A stretch of 64,000 nt of DNA, taken from positions 434,001-498,000 of the forward strand of contig NZ_BLJF01000002.1 in assembly GCF_009932335.1 (NCBI RefSeq). The letters are read 5' to 3'. This document shows positions 1 to 8,553 of the stretch, piece by piece. The DNA comes from Pseudomonas asiatica (GTDB lineage Bacteria > Pseudomonadota > Gammaproteobacteria > Pseudomonadales > Pseudomonadaceae). Within the stretch, counting starts at the first letter, position 1. Every line of letters begins with the position of its first letter. Under the pieces are notes generated by a model, which was not told the DNA's origin, ran no database searches, and saw only the letters and a program-made list of their open reading frames with translations. The position numbers and the translations under genes were made by a program.

Positions 1-302
1 CCATCGAGCTGGCGCCTGAAGAGTGGGCACAACTGGGGCGGCAGATCGAATTGCCCGCAGTGGCGCAGACCGCAGCAACCGAAACCGTGGCGACAACGCG
101 TCAGGATGACGGGCAATGGACTGCGGCGCGTGAGGTGTTGCGCCTGGCGGGGCAGATGAGCGGGCCGGAATTGCTGGATCGGCTCGAAGGGCTGGCGGGA
201 AGTACGGCGGCGGGTAAGCGGCTGCTGGTGCGCTTGCGGCATAGCAGTGAAGTCAAGGTGGAAAGTGGCGTGGACGCGCCGGTGTATCACTGGGTTGGGT
301 GA
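1..302 (+). CDS. C-terminal end of an unidentified protein (partial)
   Basis: The reading frame is open from the left edge (first full codon at position 3) to a TGA at 300-302, giving about 99 residues of a protein whose start lies outside the window. The tail is hydrophilic, with a stretch beginning WTAAREVLRLAGQ and ending PVYHWVG. I see no membrane segment or catalytic motif and do not recognise the family. Codon use (G/C at third positions) matches the neighbours. A REP pair follows immediately and separates it from the convergent thioredoxin gene. It is probably a real gene end. Confidence 0.6.
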   Translation, partial: IELAPEEWAQLGRQIELPAVAQTAATETVATTRQDDGQWTAAREVLRLAGQMSGPELLDRLEGLAGSTAAGKRLLVRLRHSSEVKVESGVDAPVYHWVG

Positions 303-317
303 AGGCTTTCAGGATTT

Positions 318-425
318 TGGGGGCTGCTTTGCAGCCCATTCGCAGCACAAGGCTGCTCCTACAGGGACTGCGCAACACGTGGTGTAGGAGCAGCCTTGTG
401 CTGCGAATGGGCCGCAAAGCGGCCC
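318..425. repeat. REP pair (inverted), CAGCACAAGGCTGC type
   Basis: Two arms at 337-363 and 383-409 are perfect 27-base reverse complements with a 19-base spacer, flanked by a second GC-rich stem (GGGGCTGC and GGCCGC boundaries). This is a typical Pseudomonas REP doublet. It lies between convergent genes and could end both transcripts or stabilise them. Confidence 0.85.
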
Positions 426-433
426 CGGCATTG

Positions 434-1306
434 TCAGAACATCGCCGCCGACAACTTGCGACGATACACGCCGACCAGCGGGTGATCACCGCCCAGCAGC
501 TCGAACACCTGCAGCAACGCCTTCTGCGGCAGCCCGTTCTCATAACCACGGTTACGCTGGAACAGCTTCAACAACCCTTCCAGCGCCGCTTCATACTGCT
601 GGCGCGCCAACTGCTGCACGCTCAGCTGATAAGCCGCTTCATCATCCTGCGGGTTCTGCGCCAAGCGGCTTTTCAGGTCAGCCACTTCCGGCAGACTGGC
701 GGCCTGGCGCAGGAAGGTCAGTTGTGCCTTGGCACCGGCCAGTGCAGCTTTGTGCTCGTCAGTCTTGACCGCATCCAGCACCACCTGGGCCTCACCCAGC
801 TCCCCGCGCTCGGCCAGGCAACGGGCATACAGGATCAGTGCCTCGGCATTGCTGTTGTCCTCACCCAGCAGCGCCTGCAACAGCGCTTCGGCCTCGGCAA
901 AACGGCTTTCGGCAAACAGTCCCTTGGCCTGCTCCAGCGGCGAGGCGGTGGGCGCGGCAGGCAGTTGCACGTGCGGCTCGAGCATGGCGCGGATCGCCGA
1001 TTCCGGCTGCGCACCGGCAAAACCGTCCACCGGCTGGCCGTCCTTGAACAGCACCACGGTCGGCAGGCTGCGGATGCCGAACTGGGCAACTACCTGTTGC
1101 TCCACGTCACAGTTGATCTTGGCCAGCAGCAACTCGCCCTGGTAACCCTCGGTGATCTTCGCCAGCAGCGGCATCAGTGCCTTGCACGGCGCACACCACT
1201 CGGCCCAGAAATCCACCAGCACCGGTTTGTGGAAGGAGTTCTCGATAACCAGTTGCTGGAAGGTGGCATCGGTAGCGTCGAAAATGTAAGGCGTGTCTTG
1301 GGTCAT
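434..1306 (-). CDS. ybbN: Thioredoxin-family co-chaperone (YbbN/CnoX type)
   Basis: A 290-residue protein with an N-terminal thioredoxin domain (about residues 10-110) followed by helical TPR-like repeats rich in Ala, Leu and Glu. The active-site motif WCAPC is at residues 37-41, so both redox cysteines are present. The E. coli homologue CnoX (YbbN) combines a thioredoxin fold with TPRs, protects substrates during oxidative stress and hands them to GroEL or DnaK. The length fits the family. It starts with ATG at 1306 and is read toward the left. The next gene upstream on the same strand is a methyltransferase whose stop lies 31 bases before this start, so the two may be co-transcribed. Confidence 0.88.
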   Translation of the reverse strand: MTQDTPYIFDATDATFQQLVIENSFHKPVLVDFWAEWCAPCKALMPLLAKITEGYQGELLLAKINCDVEQQVVAQFGIRSLPTVVLFKDGQPVDGFAGAQPESAIRAMLEPHVQLPAAPTASPLEQAKGLFAESRFAEAEALLQALLGEDNSNAEALILYARCLAERGELGEAQVVLDAVKTDEHKAALAGAKAQLTFLRQAASLPEVADLKSRLAQNPQDDEAAYQLSVQQLARQQYEAALEGLLKLFQRNRGYENGLPQKALLQVFELLGGDHPLVGVYRRKLSAAMF

Positions 1307-1337
1307 CGCGACTCTCGCAAACTCGTGGATAACACCA

Positions 1338-2009
1338 CTATAAGGTGTCGCGGCTGGCGTGGTACAGGCTGACCCGGCGGAATTCGTGCGGCTCGGCCAG
1401 GTCCGGCAGGGTCAGCGCTTCCAGCACACCCAGCTGCTGGTACAGCGGGTGGCTGAAGTCGCGTACCCGCGAGTCGGCCACCAGCGCCTGGCGCCCGCGG
1501 CCGAGGAAGGCATCCAGCAGCGGCAGGTTGGCGCGGTCGTACAGCACGTCAGCAACCAGGATCAGGTCGAAGCGATCGTCTTCGGCGAAGAAATCGCTGC
1601 TGTAACCCAGTTCCACCCCGTTCAGCGCGGCATTCGCGCGGCAGGCATCGAGTGCCAACGGGTCGAGGTCGCAGGCCACCACTTCCAGCGCACCGGCGCG
1701 GGCGGCGGCAATACCGGCGATACCGGAGCCGGCGCCAAAATCCAGCACGCGCTTGCCGGCTACCCATTCCGGGTGCTCGGCCAGATAACGGGCCATGGCC
1801 AGGCCGCTGGCCCAACAGAAGCTCCAGTAGGGCGGATCTTCAAGAATGCGCCGAGTCTCCTCGCTACTGAAGGCGCGGTCCATGTTCTGGTCGTCGATCA
1901 GCCACAGCTTGAGGTCGCAGCCGGGTAGCTCGCTGACGACAAGACGCGCTTCGCCGATCAGGCCGCTGAGGGCTTGTTGCAGGGGCTGTTGTAGGGAGAC
2001 TGGCGCCAC
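1338..2009 (-). CDS. Class I SAM-dependent methyltransferase (protein-lysine type)
   Basis: A 223-residue protein with the SAM-binding glycine motif DFGAGSGIAG followed by the acidic residue of motif II (VACDLDPLALDACRANAALN) and a LVADVLYD segment. This pattern resembles the family 16 / ETFB-lysine methyltransferases. The substrate cannot be read from sequence; modification of electron-transfer flavoprotein beta is the best guess from family resemblance. The start codon at 2009 directly abuts the stop of the lipoprotein gene upstream (2010), so translation is probably coupled. Confidence 0.75.
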   Translation of the reverse strand: MAPVSLQQPLQQALSGLIGEARLVVSELPGCDLKLWLIDDQNMDRAFSSEETRRILEDPPYWSFCWASGLAMARYLAEHPEWVAGKRVLDFGAGSGIAGIAAARAGALEVVACDLDPLALDACRANAALNGVELGYSSDFFAEDDRFDLILVADVLYDRANLPLLDAFLGRGRQALVADSRVRDFSHPLYQQLGVLEALTLPDLAEPHEFRRVSLYHASRDTL

Positions 2010-2462
2010 TTACGGCGCCTTCTCGAAACGCAGCGGACCGGTGGCCTGGGTCTGGGCCTGGGTAATGCGCACCGGCGGCAGGTGCATGATCAGCTGGCCA
2101 GAGCTGCTGGCGCGGCCGCGCAGCTCGACCCGGGCACCAGCGGGGAAGGCCTCGGGGTTGAAGCGCAGTTGGTAGGGCAGGGCCTGGCCGGTGCCGGTCA
2201 GGTTGCTGCTGGCCAGCAAGCGTTGTGGGCGGTCGCGTTCGTCGATGACCAGCAAGGCCAGCTCCACGTCGGCACCGGCGGGGATTTCCAGCAAGGTGCC
2301 GCTCAGCTCGCGCTGGTAGGCCGGCAGCGGGCCCAGTACTGTGGCCGGCTTGGCCGTGCGGGCTGGCGTGGGTGCCGGAGGGGTGTCGGGCTTCGGCCTG
2401 TCGCTGCCGCAGGCAGCGAGCAGGGCGGCGCAGCACAGCACGACGAGCGCTCGGTAGTGCAT
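2010..2462 (-). CDS. YbaY-like lipoprotein
   Basis: A 150-residue protein. The start at 2462 gives a clean lipoprotein signal: a short basic start, a hydrophobic core and lipobox LLAAC, with the cysteine near residue 18. The frame is open upstream, but those residues would bury the signal, so the downstream ATG is preferred. The mature part begins with a Pro/Thr-rich linker and continues as a beta-rich domain (LSGTLLEIPAGADVELALLV...) like the YbaY family, whose function is unclear. The protein is probably anchored to the inner face of the outer membrane because no Asp follows the Cys. It is divergent from nrdR. Confidence 0.75.
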   Translation of the reverse strand: MHYRALVVLCCAALLAACGSDRPKPDTPPAPTPARTAKPATVLGPLPAYQRELSGTLLEIPAGADVELALLVIDERDRPQRLLASSNLTGTGQALPYQLRFNPEAFPAGARVELRGRASSSGQLIMHLPPVRITQAQTQATGPLRFEKAP

Positions 2463-2568
2463 GGGGTAGTCCTTCACGGGTAGATTTCCCATGGATGTTA
2501 ACCCCTTTGGCTTGTCTTGCCAGTGGGATGCGCTACCATGGCCCTCCCTTTTTTTGTTGCCTGCCACC

Positions 2569-3033
2569 ATGCACTGTCCCTTTTGCGGTGCCAACGACAC
2601 CAAGGTAATCGACTCTCGTCTCGTCGCTGAGGGCGAGCAGGTGCGCCGCCGCCGTGAATGCGTCGCCTGCGGCGAGCGCTTCACCACCTTCGAAACCGCC
2701 GAGCTGGTGCTGCCCCGGCTGATCAAGCAGGACGGCACGCGCCAACCCTTCGACGAAGAAAAGCTGCGCGCCGGCATGCAGCGGGCACTGGAAAAACGCC
2801 CGGTCAGCGTCGAGCGCCTGGAAGCTGCGCTGGCGCATATCAAGAGCCGCCTGCGTGCCACCGGCGAGCGTGAAGTCAAATCGCTGGTAGTGGGTGAGAT
2901 GGTCATGGCCGAGCTGCGCAAGCTCGACGAAGTGGCCTATATCCGTTTTGCCTCGGTTTACCGCCGCTTCCAGGACCTCGACGAGTTCCGCGAAGAAATC
3001 GACCGCCTGGCTCGCGAGCCGGCTAAAGAGTGA
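2569..3033 (+). CDS. nrdR: Transcriptional repressor NrdR
   Basis: A 154-residue protein, the usual NrdR length. It starts with the zinc ribbon MHCPFCG ... CVACGERF (two CxxC pairs) and continues with an ATP-cone domain. NrdR senses dATP/ATP through the cone and represses ribonucleotide reductase genes. The frame is open upstream, but the ATG at 2569 puts the first zinc-binding cysteine at residue 3, as in homologues. Its stop overlaps the region of the ribD start (GTG at 3030 or ATG at 3036), so it heads the riboflavin operon, the common gamma-proteobacterial arrangement. Confidence 0.95.
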   Translation: MHCPFCGANDTKVIDSRLVAEGEQVRRRRECVACGERFTTFETAELVLPRLIKQDGTRQPFDEEKLRAGMQRALEKRPVSVERLEAALAHIKSRLRATGEREVKSLVVGEMVMAELRKLDEVAYIRFASVYRRFQDLDEFREEIDRLAREPAKE

Positions 3034-3035
3034 CC

Positions 3036-4166
3036 ATGCCCAGCCAAGCTGCCATCCTCGACGCCCACTACATGGCCCGCGCGCTGGAGCTGGCGCGCAA
3101 GGGCCTGTACACCACCCACCCGAACCCGCGCGTAGGCTGCGTGATCGTGCGCGATGGCGAGGTGGTCGGCGAAGGCTGGCATGTGCGCGCCGGCGAGCCG
3201 CATGCCGAAGTGCATGCGCTGCGCCAGGCCGGTGAGCGTGCCCGTGGCGCCTGTGCCTATGTCACCCTTGAGCCGTGCAGCCATCATGGCCGCACGCCAC
3301 CGTGCGCTGAAGCGCTGGTCAAGGCAGGCGTGGCACGGGTGGTAGCCGCCATGCAGGACCCCAACCCGCAAGTGGCGGGGCAGGGCCTGCGGCGCCTGGC
3401 CGAGGCCGGTATCGAAGTGGCCAGCGGCGTGCTCGAGGCCGAGGCCCGCGCACTCAACCCCGGTTTCCTCAAGCGTATGGAGCACGGTCTGCCGTTCGTT
3501 CGCGCCAAGCTGGCCATGAGCCTGGATGGCCGCACCGCCATGGCCAGTGGCGAAAGCCAGTGGATCACTGGCCCGGCCGCCCGCTCGGCGGTGCAGCGCC
3601 TGCGTGCCCGCTCCAGCGTGGTACTGACCAGCGCCACCAGCGTGTTGGCCGACAACGCGCGGATGACCGTGCGCGGCGCCGAGCTGGGCCTGGATGCCGA
3701 AACCACTGCCCTGGCTCTCAGCCGCACACCGCTGCGAGTGCTGATCGATGGCCACCTGCGCCTGCCGCTGGATGCGCCGTTTTTCCAGGCTGGCCCGGCG
3801 CTGGTGGTGACCGCTGTCGCAGATGACCCGCGCTATGCCGCTGCCGGCCACGAACTGCTCAGCTTGCCGGGTGACAATGGCCAGGTAGACCTGTCGGCGT
3901 TGCTGCAGGCACTGGCGGCCCGCGGCATCAACGAAGTCCTGCTGGAAGCCGGTGCCGGCCTGGTCGGCGCCTTCTCCCGGCTAGGCCTGATCGACGAGTA
4001 CCAGCTGTTCGTCGCCGGCACTTTCCTCGGTTCCCAGGCCCGTCCGCTGTTGGACTGGCCACTGGACAAGATGAGCGAAGCGCCGCGGCTGAAAATTACC
4101 GAAATGCGCGCAGTGGGCGATGACTGGCGGGTCACGGCCATCCCCCTGCCGGCACCCCGCGTATAA
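3036..4166 (+). CDS. ribD: Bifunctional riboflavin deaminase/reductase RibD
   Basis: A 376-residue enzyme doing steps 2 and 3 of riboflavin synthesis: deamination of the GTP cyclohydrolase product, then reduction of the ribosyl side chain with NADPH. The N-terminal deaminase domain carries the zinc motif HAEVHAL (about residues 56-62) and PCSHHGRTPPC. The C-terminal reductase domain begins near residue 150 (FVRAKLAMSLDGRTA). ATG at 3036 is chosen; an in-frame GTG at 3030 that overlaps the nrdR stop would add two residues. Second gene of the nrdR-rib operon. Confidence 0.95.
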   Translation: MPSQAAILDAHYMARALELARKGLYTTHPNPRVGCVIVRDGEVVGEGWHVRAGEPHAEVHALRQAGERARGACAYVTLEPCSHHGRTPPCAEALVKAGVARVVAAMQDPNPQVAGQGLRRLAEAGIEVASGVLEAEARALNPGFLKRMEHGLPFVRAKLAMSLDGRTAMASGESQWITGPAARSAVQRLRARSSVVLTSATSVLADNARMTVRGAELGLDAETTALALSRTPLRVLIDGHLRLPLDAPFFQAGPALVVTAVADDPRYAAAGHELLSLPGDNGQVDLSALLQALAARGINEVLLEAGAGLVGAFSRLGLIDEYQLFVAGTFLGSQARPLLDWPLDKMSEAPRLKITEMRAVGDDWRVTAIPLPAPRV

Positions 4167-4208
4167 TGCCTGGCTTGCCCTGCGCAAAACGTTTTTGAGG
4201 AAGACCCC

Positions 4209-4874
4209 ATGTTCACCGGCATCATCGAATCCATCGGCACCATCCGCAGCCTGACCCCCAAGGGTGGCGACGTGCGCGTCTACGTCGAAACCGGCAAGCT
4301 CGACCTGGGTGACGTCAAGCTCGGCGACAGCATCGCCGTCAACGGCGTGTGCCTGACCGCCGTCGAGCTGCCGGGCGACGGCTTCTGGGCCGACGTCAGC
4401 GTCGAAACCCTCAAGCGCACCGCCTTCATCGACCTCAAGAGCGGCAGCAAGGTCAACCTGGAAAAAGCCCTGACTCCCACTACCCGGCTGGGCGGGCACC
4501 TGGTCAGCGGCCACGTCGACGGGGTCGGCGAAATCATCTCGCGCAGCGATAACGCCCGCGCCATCCAGTTCCGCGTGCGTGCACCGAAGGAACTGGCCAA
4601 GTACATCGCCCACAAGGGTTCGATCACCGTCGACGGCACCAGCCTGACGGTCAACGAGGTCAATGGCGCCGAGTTCGAGCTGACCATTGTCCCGCACACC
4701 CTGTCCGAAACCATCATGGCCGACTACCGTGCAGGGCGTCGGGTAAACCTTGAGGTCGACCTGCTGGCCCGTTACCTGGAGCGTCTGCTGCTGGGTGACA
4801 AGGCTGCCGAACCGAGCAAGGGCAGTGGCATTACCGAAAGCTTCCTGGCCGCCAACGGCTTCTTGAAATCCTGA
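4209..4874 (+). CDS. ribE: Riboflavin synthase (alpha subunit)
   Basis: A 221-residue protein starting [10 protein letters not shown], the hallmark of riboflavin synthase. It has the expected two internally repeated lumazine-binding barrels: GVCLTAV and VSGHVDGVG in the first, GTSLTVNEV in the second. It dismutates two 6,7-dimethyl-8-ribityllumazine molecules into riboflavin plus the pyrimidine substrate. The ATG at 4209 is preceded by a GAGGAAG ribosome binding site. The stop at 4872-4874 is followed 18 bases later by the GTG of the next rib gene. Confidence 0.95.
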   Translation: MFTGIIESIGTIRSLTPKGGDVRVYVETGKLDLGDVKLGDSIAVNGVCLTAVELPGDGFWADVSVETLKRTAFIDLKSGSKVNLEKALTPTTRLGGHLVSGHVDGVGEIISRSDNARAIQFRVRAPKELAKYIAHKGSITVDGTSLTVNEVNGAEFELTIVPHTLSETIMADYRAGRRVNLEVDLLARYLERLLLGDKAAEPSKGSGITESFLAANGFLKS

Positions 4875-4892
4875 TTGAGAAGGGGGTGCCGC

Positions 4893-5984
4893 GTGGCGCT
4901 CAACAGCATCGAAGAACTGGTCGAAGACATCCGCCAGGGCAAAATGGTCATCCTCATGGATGACGAAGACCGCGAGAACGAAGGCGACATCATCATGGCG
5001 GCCGAGTGCTGCCTGCCTGAGCACATCAACTTCATGGCCAAGCACGCCCGCGGCCTGATCTGCATGCCGATGACCCGCGAGCGCTGCGAGACCCTGAAGC
5101 TGCCGCTGATGGCGCCGCGCAACGGCTCGGGCTTCGGCACCAAGTTCACCGTGTCGATCGAAGCCGCCGAAGGTGTCACCACCGGCATCTCCGCCGCTGA
5201 CCGCGCACGTACCGTGCAGGCGGCCGCTGCCAAGGACGCCAAGGCCGAAGATATCGTCAGCCCTGGCCACATCTTCCCGCTGATGGCCCAGCCTGGCGGT
5301 ACCTTGGCCCGTGCCGGCCACACCGAGGCCGCATGCGACCTGGCACGCATGGCCGGTTTCGAGCCAAGTGGCGTGATCTGCGAAGTGATGAACGACGACG
5401 GCACCATGTCGCGCCGCGCCGAACTGGAAGTGTTTGCCGCCGAGCACGGCCTGAAGATCGGCACCATCGCCGACCTGATCCACTACCGCATGATCCACGA
5501 GCGCACCGTGCAGCGCGTCTCCGAGCAACCGGTCGAGAGCGAGCTGGGTGAGTTCAACCTGGTCACCTACCGCGACGCGGTGGAAGGTGACGTGCACATG
5601 GCCTTGACCCTGGGCAAGATCTGCGCCGAAGAGCCGACCCTGGTCCGCGTACACAACATGGACCCGCTGCGCGACCTGCTGCTGGTCAAGCAACCGGGCC
5701 GCTGGAGCCTGCGCGCCGCCATGGCTGCCGTGGCCGAGGCCGGCAGCGGCGTGGTATTGCTGCTGGGGCACCCGCTGGACGGCGACGTGCTGCTGGCGCA
5801 CATCCGCGAAAGCGCTGGCGATGCACCAGTCAAGGCACCGACCACCTACAGCACCGTGGGTGCAGGTTCGCAGATCCTGCGCGACCTCGGTGTGCGCAAG
5901 ATGCGCCTGATGAGTTCGCCGATGAAGTTCAACGCGATATCCGGATTCGATCTGGAAGTTGTAGAATACGTGCCCTCCGAGTGA
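4893..5984 (+). CDS. ribBX: DHBP synthase with degenerate GTP cyclohydrolase II domain (RibBX)
   Basis: A 363-residue protein annotated as RibBA in many genomes. The N-terminal domain (about 1-200) is an intact 3,4-dihydroxy-2-butanone 4-phosphate synthase: [11 protein letters not shown] acidic loop, [38 protein letters not shown]. The C-terminal half aligns in outline with GTP cyclohydrolase II ([12 protein letters not shown]..., ending [16 protein letters not shown]), but the three zinc cysteines of the C-x10-C-x-C motif and the RQEGRGIGL loop are absent. It therefore should not open GTP. The GTG at 4893 is chosen because GAGAAGGGGG sits just upstream; TTG at 4875 is less likely. A complete ribA lies at 9462-10079. 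Confidence 0.9.
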   Translation: MALNSIEELVEDIRQGKMVILMDDEDRENEGDIIMAAECCLPEHINFMAKHARGLICMPMTRERCETLKLPLMAPRNGSGFGTKFTVSIEAAEGVTTGISAADRARTVQAAAAKDAKAEDIVSPGHIFPLMAQPGGTLARAGHTEAACDLARMAGFEPSGVICEVMNDDGTMSRRAELEVFAAEHGLKIGTIADLIHYRMIHERTVQRVSEQPVESELGEFNLVTYRDAVEGDVHMALTLGKICAEEPTLVRVHNMDPLRDLLLVKQPGRWSLRAAMAAVAEAGSGVVLLLGHPLDGDVLLAHIRESAGDAPVKAPTTYSTVGAGSQILRDLGVRKMRLMSSPMKFNAISGFDLEVVEYVPSE

Positions 5985-6076
5985 CTTGAGGCGGCAGTGA
6001 CGCCCTCCAGCTCGAGTCCATACCCCTGTCGAGGCCGCCAGCATGCGGCCTCGCTCTTGAAGATGAGAATATCGGA

Positions 6077-6553
6077 ATGACCCTGAAGACCATCGAAGGT
6101 ACCTTCATCGCCCCCAAAGGTCGCTATGCTTTGGTGGTTGGCCGCTTCAACAGCTTCGTCGTCGAAAGCCTGGTAAGCGGTGCCGTTGATGCCCTGGTAC
6201 GCCACGGTGTCAGCGAAAGCGACATCACCATCATCCGTGCCCCGGGTGCATTCGAAATCCCGCTGGTGGCACAGAAGGTCGCCCAGCAAGGCGCCTACGA
6301 CGCGATCATCGCCCTGGGCGCAGTGATCCGTGGTGGTACCCCGCACTTCGAATACGTGGCGGGCGAATGCACCAAGGGCCTGGCCCAGGTGTCCATGGAG
6401 TTCGGTGTTCCGGTGGCCTTCGGCGTACTGACCGTCGACTCCATCGAGCAGGCCATCGAGCGTTCCGGCACCAAGGCCGGCAACAAAGGTGCTGAAGCTG
6501 CCCTGTCCGCTCTGGAAATGGTCAGCCTGCTGGCGCAGTTGGAGGCCAAGTGA
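6077..6553 (+). CDS. ribH: 6,7-dimethyl-8-ribityllumazine synthase
   Basis: A 158-residue protein of the usual lumazine synthase length. Motifs: [15 protein letters not shown] near the start, [11 protein letters not shown] (here [11 protein letters not shown]) for substrate binding, [17 protein letters not shown] with the catalytic histidine, and [17 protein letters not shown]. It condenses the RibA/RibD pyrimidine product with DHBP to give the substrate of riboflavin synthase; homologues form 60-mers or decamers. It follows a 92-base gap after ribBX, and its stop overlaps the GTG of nusB. Confidence 0.95.
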   Translation: MTLKTIEGTFIAPKGRYALVVGRFNSFVVESLVSGAVDALVRHGVSESDITIIRAPGAFEIPLVAQKVAQQGAYDAIIALGAVIRGGTPHFEYVAGECTKGLAQVSMEFGVPVAFGVLTVDSIEQAIERSGTKAGNKGAEAALSALEMVSLLAQLEAK

Positions 6554-7050
6554 TTAGCGACGAAAGCGATCGTTTCAACCCGCGCGATCCAAAACCTGCG
6601 GATGCCGGCAAGCCATCGAAGAGTGCCAAGCGCCGCGAAGCCCGCAAGCTCGCGACCCAGGCACTGTACCAGTGGCACATGGCGCAGCATTCGCTGAACG
6701 AGATCGAAGCGCAGTTCCGGGTCGATAACGATTTCTCCGATGTCGACGGCGCTTATTTCCGCGAGATCCTGCATGGGGTCCCGGCGATCAAGAGCGAAAT
6801 CGACAGCGCCCTGAAGCCATGCCTGGACTTGGCACTGGAAGAGCTCGACCCGGTCGAGCTGGCCGTGCTGCGTCTGTCTACCTGGGAGTTCATCAAACGC
6901 GTCGACGTACCGTACCGCGTGGTGATCAACGAAGGTGTCGAGCTGGCCAAGGTCTTCGGTGCCACCGATGGCCACAAGTTCGTCAACGGTGTGCTGGACA
7001 AGCTGGCCCCGAACCTGCGCGAAGCAGAAGTAAAGGCGAACAAGCGCTGA
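6550..7050 (+). CDS. nusB: Transcription antitermination factor NusB
   Basis: A 166-residue all-helical protein with an extended basic N-terminus ([31 protein letters not shown]) and the conserved REILHGV and [17 protein letters not shown] segments of NusB. With NusE (S10) it binds boxA RNA and supports antitermination of rRNA transcription. The GTG start at 6550 overlaps the ribH stop by four bases, so translation is probably coupled. Linkage of nusB to ribH and thiL is usual in gamma-proteobacteria. Confidence 0.95.
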   Translation: MISDESDRFNPRDPKPADAGKPSKSAKRREARKLATQALYQWHMAQHSLNEIEAQFRVDNDFSDVDGAYFREILHGVPAIKSEIDSALKPCLDLALEELDPVELAVLRLSTWEFIKRVDVPYRVVINEGVELAKVFGATDGHKFVNGVLDKLAPNLREAEVKANKR

Positions 7051-7068
7051 TCCTGGCGCTTGCGGACC

Positions 7069-8037
7069 ATGGGTGAGTTCGAGCTGATCAGCCATTACTT
7101 CGCCGCCGCGCCCTGTGCGCAAGGCGGTGAAGGCGTGGCCCTTGGCATTGGTGACGACTGCGCCTTGCTGGGCCTTCCTGCCGGCGAGCAACTGGCGGTG
7201 TCCACCGACACCCTGGTTGCCGGGGTGCATTTTCCGGCTCTGTGCGACCCTTGGTTGCTCGGCCAGCGCTCGCTGGCCGTGGCGGCCAGCGACCTGGCTG
7301 CCATGGGCGCCACCCCCATCGGCTTCACCCTTGCCCTGACCTTGCCCGAGGTCAGCGCCGACTGGCTGCAAGCCTACGCCAGCGGCCTCAACCGCATGGC
7401 CGGCCACTGCCAGCTAAGCCTTATCGGTGGCGACACCACTCGCGGCCCCCTGAGTATCACCATGACCGTGTTCGGCCGGGTTCCGGTGGGGCAGGCGTTG
7501 CGCCGTGATGGCGCTCGCCCGGGCGACCTGCTTTGCGTCGGGGGCGAGTTGGGTAACGCGGCAGGGGCTTTGCCGCTGGTGCTGGGCCAGCGCCAGGCCG
7601 ATGCCGCGCTGGCGCAACCGTTGCTCGACCATTACTGGTCGCCGTCGCCGCAGTTCGCCCTGGGCCAGTTGCTGCGCGGGCGTGCAACTTCGGCACTGGA
7701 TATTTCCGACGGCCTGCTGGCCGACTGCGGGCATATCGCCAAGGGCTCCCGCGTGGCGCTCGAAGTGAACCTGGAGCAGGTGCCGGTGTCATCCGCCCTG
7801 CAGGGCTTGCTCGGCGCCGAGGCGGCCGTACATGCGGCGCTGACCGGTGGTGATGACTACGTGCTGGCGTTCACCTTGCCGCCAGCCGAGCTTTCATCCC
7901 TGCAGGCACAAGGCCTGGCGGCATTCCACGTCATCGGGCGGGTGCTCGAAGGGCAGGGTGTGAGCCTGCGCGACCGGCAGGGCCAGGACATCACCCCGCG
8001 GCAACGCGGCTATCAACATTTTAGGGAGACACCGTGA
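7069..8037 (+). CDS. thiL: Thiamine-monophosphate kinase
   Basis: A 322-residue enzyme of the ThiL/PurM superfamily that phosphorylates thiamine monophosphate to thiamine diphosphate, the active cofactor. Seen are the N-terminal MGEFELI, the metal/ATP-binding GIGDDCALL and STDTLVAGVHF, AASDLAAMGATP, LIGGDTTRG, and the C-terminal TGGDDYVLAFT. ATG at 7069 is selected because homologues start MGEFELI; an in-frame TTG at 7060 would add three residues. It lies 18 bases after nusB, and its stop overlaps the GTG of pgpA by four bases. Confidence 0.94.
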   Translation: MGEFELISHYFAAAPCAQGGEGVALGIGDDCALLGLPAGEQLAVSTDTLVAGVHFPALCDPWLLGQRSLAVAASDLAAMGATPIGFTLALTLPEVSADWLQAYASGLNRMAGHCQLSLIGGDTTRGPLSITMTVFGRVPVGQALRRDGARPGDLLCVGGELGNAAGALPLVLGQRQADAALAQPLLDHYWSPSPQFALGQLLRGRATSALDISDGLLADCGHIAKGSRVALEVNLEQVPVSSALQGLLGAEAAVHAALTGGDDYVLAFTLPPAELSSLQAQGLAAFHVIGRVLEGQGVSLRDRQGQDITPRQRGYQHFRETP

Positions 8038-8537
8038 CCGATCACCCCAACCAGGTGCCTGCGGAGTTTGTTCCGCCTTCGGTCTGGCGCAACCCGTGGC
8101 ACTTCATCGCCTTCGGTTTCGGTTCTGGCACCTTGCCAAAGGCGCCGGGCACCTGGGGCTCGCTGGTGGCCATACCGTTCATCCCGATGTGGCAGATGCT
8201 GCCCGACTGGGGCTACTGGCTGTTGCTGGGCGTGAGCATGCTGTTCGGCTTCTGGCTATGCGGTAAGGTCGCCAATGACTTGCGCGTGCACGACCATGAA
8301 GGCATTGTCTGGGACGAGATCGTCGGCATGTGGATAACCCTCTGGCTGGTGCCGGAAGGCTGGCAGTGGCTGCTGGCGGGGTTCCTGATGTTCCGCTTCT
8401 TCGACATTCTCAAGCCGTGGCCGATCCGCTGGGTCGACCGCCATGTGCATGGGGGCGTTGGCATCATGCTCGACGATATCCTGGCTGGCGTGTTTGCCTG
8501 GCTGGGGATGCAGGTTCTGGTTTGGGCGGTTGCCTGA
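8034..8537 (+). CDS. pgpA: Phosphatidylglycerophosphatase A
   Basis: A 167-residue inner-membrane protein. It shows the PgpA pattern GFGSGTLPKAPGTWGSL near the N-terminus, then hydrophobic helices, then VHDHEGIVWDEIVGMW with acidic residues thought to bind Mg2+, and MLDDILAGVFAW at the end. The enzyme dephosphorylates phosphatidylglycerophosphate to phosphatidylglycerol. GTG start overlapping the thiL stop. nusB-thiL-pgpA order is conserved in gamma-proteobacteria, which supports the call. Confidence 0.93.
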   Translation: MTDHPNQVPAEFVPPSVWRNPWHFIAFGFGSGTLPKAPGTWGSLVAIPFIPMWQMLPDWGYWLLLGVSMLFGFWLCGKVANDLRVHDHEGIVWDEIVGMWITLWLVPEGWQWLLAGFLMFRFFDILKPWPIRWVDRHVHGGVGIMLDDILAGVFAWLGMQVLVWAVA

Positions 8538-8553
8538 TACAGGGAGCGTGTGA

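Noticed and set aside
299..1372. Plus-strand frame over the first REP and thioredoxin gene
   Set aside because: Begins in a REP and is antisense to ybbN, which has the WCAPC active site.
3981..6044. Long minus-strand open frame opposite ribE-ribBX
   Set aside because: It is antisense to well-supported rib genes; its composition (His/Gln/Ala/Val-rich, no motifs) is typical of a shadow frame in GC-rich coding DNA.
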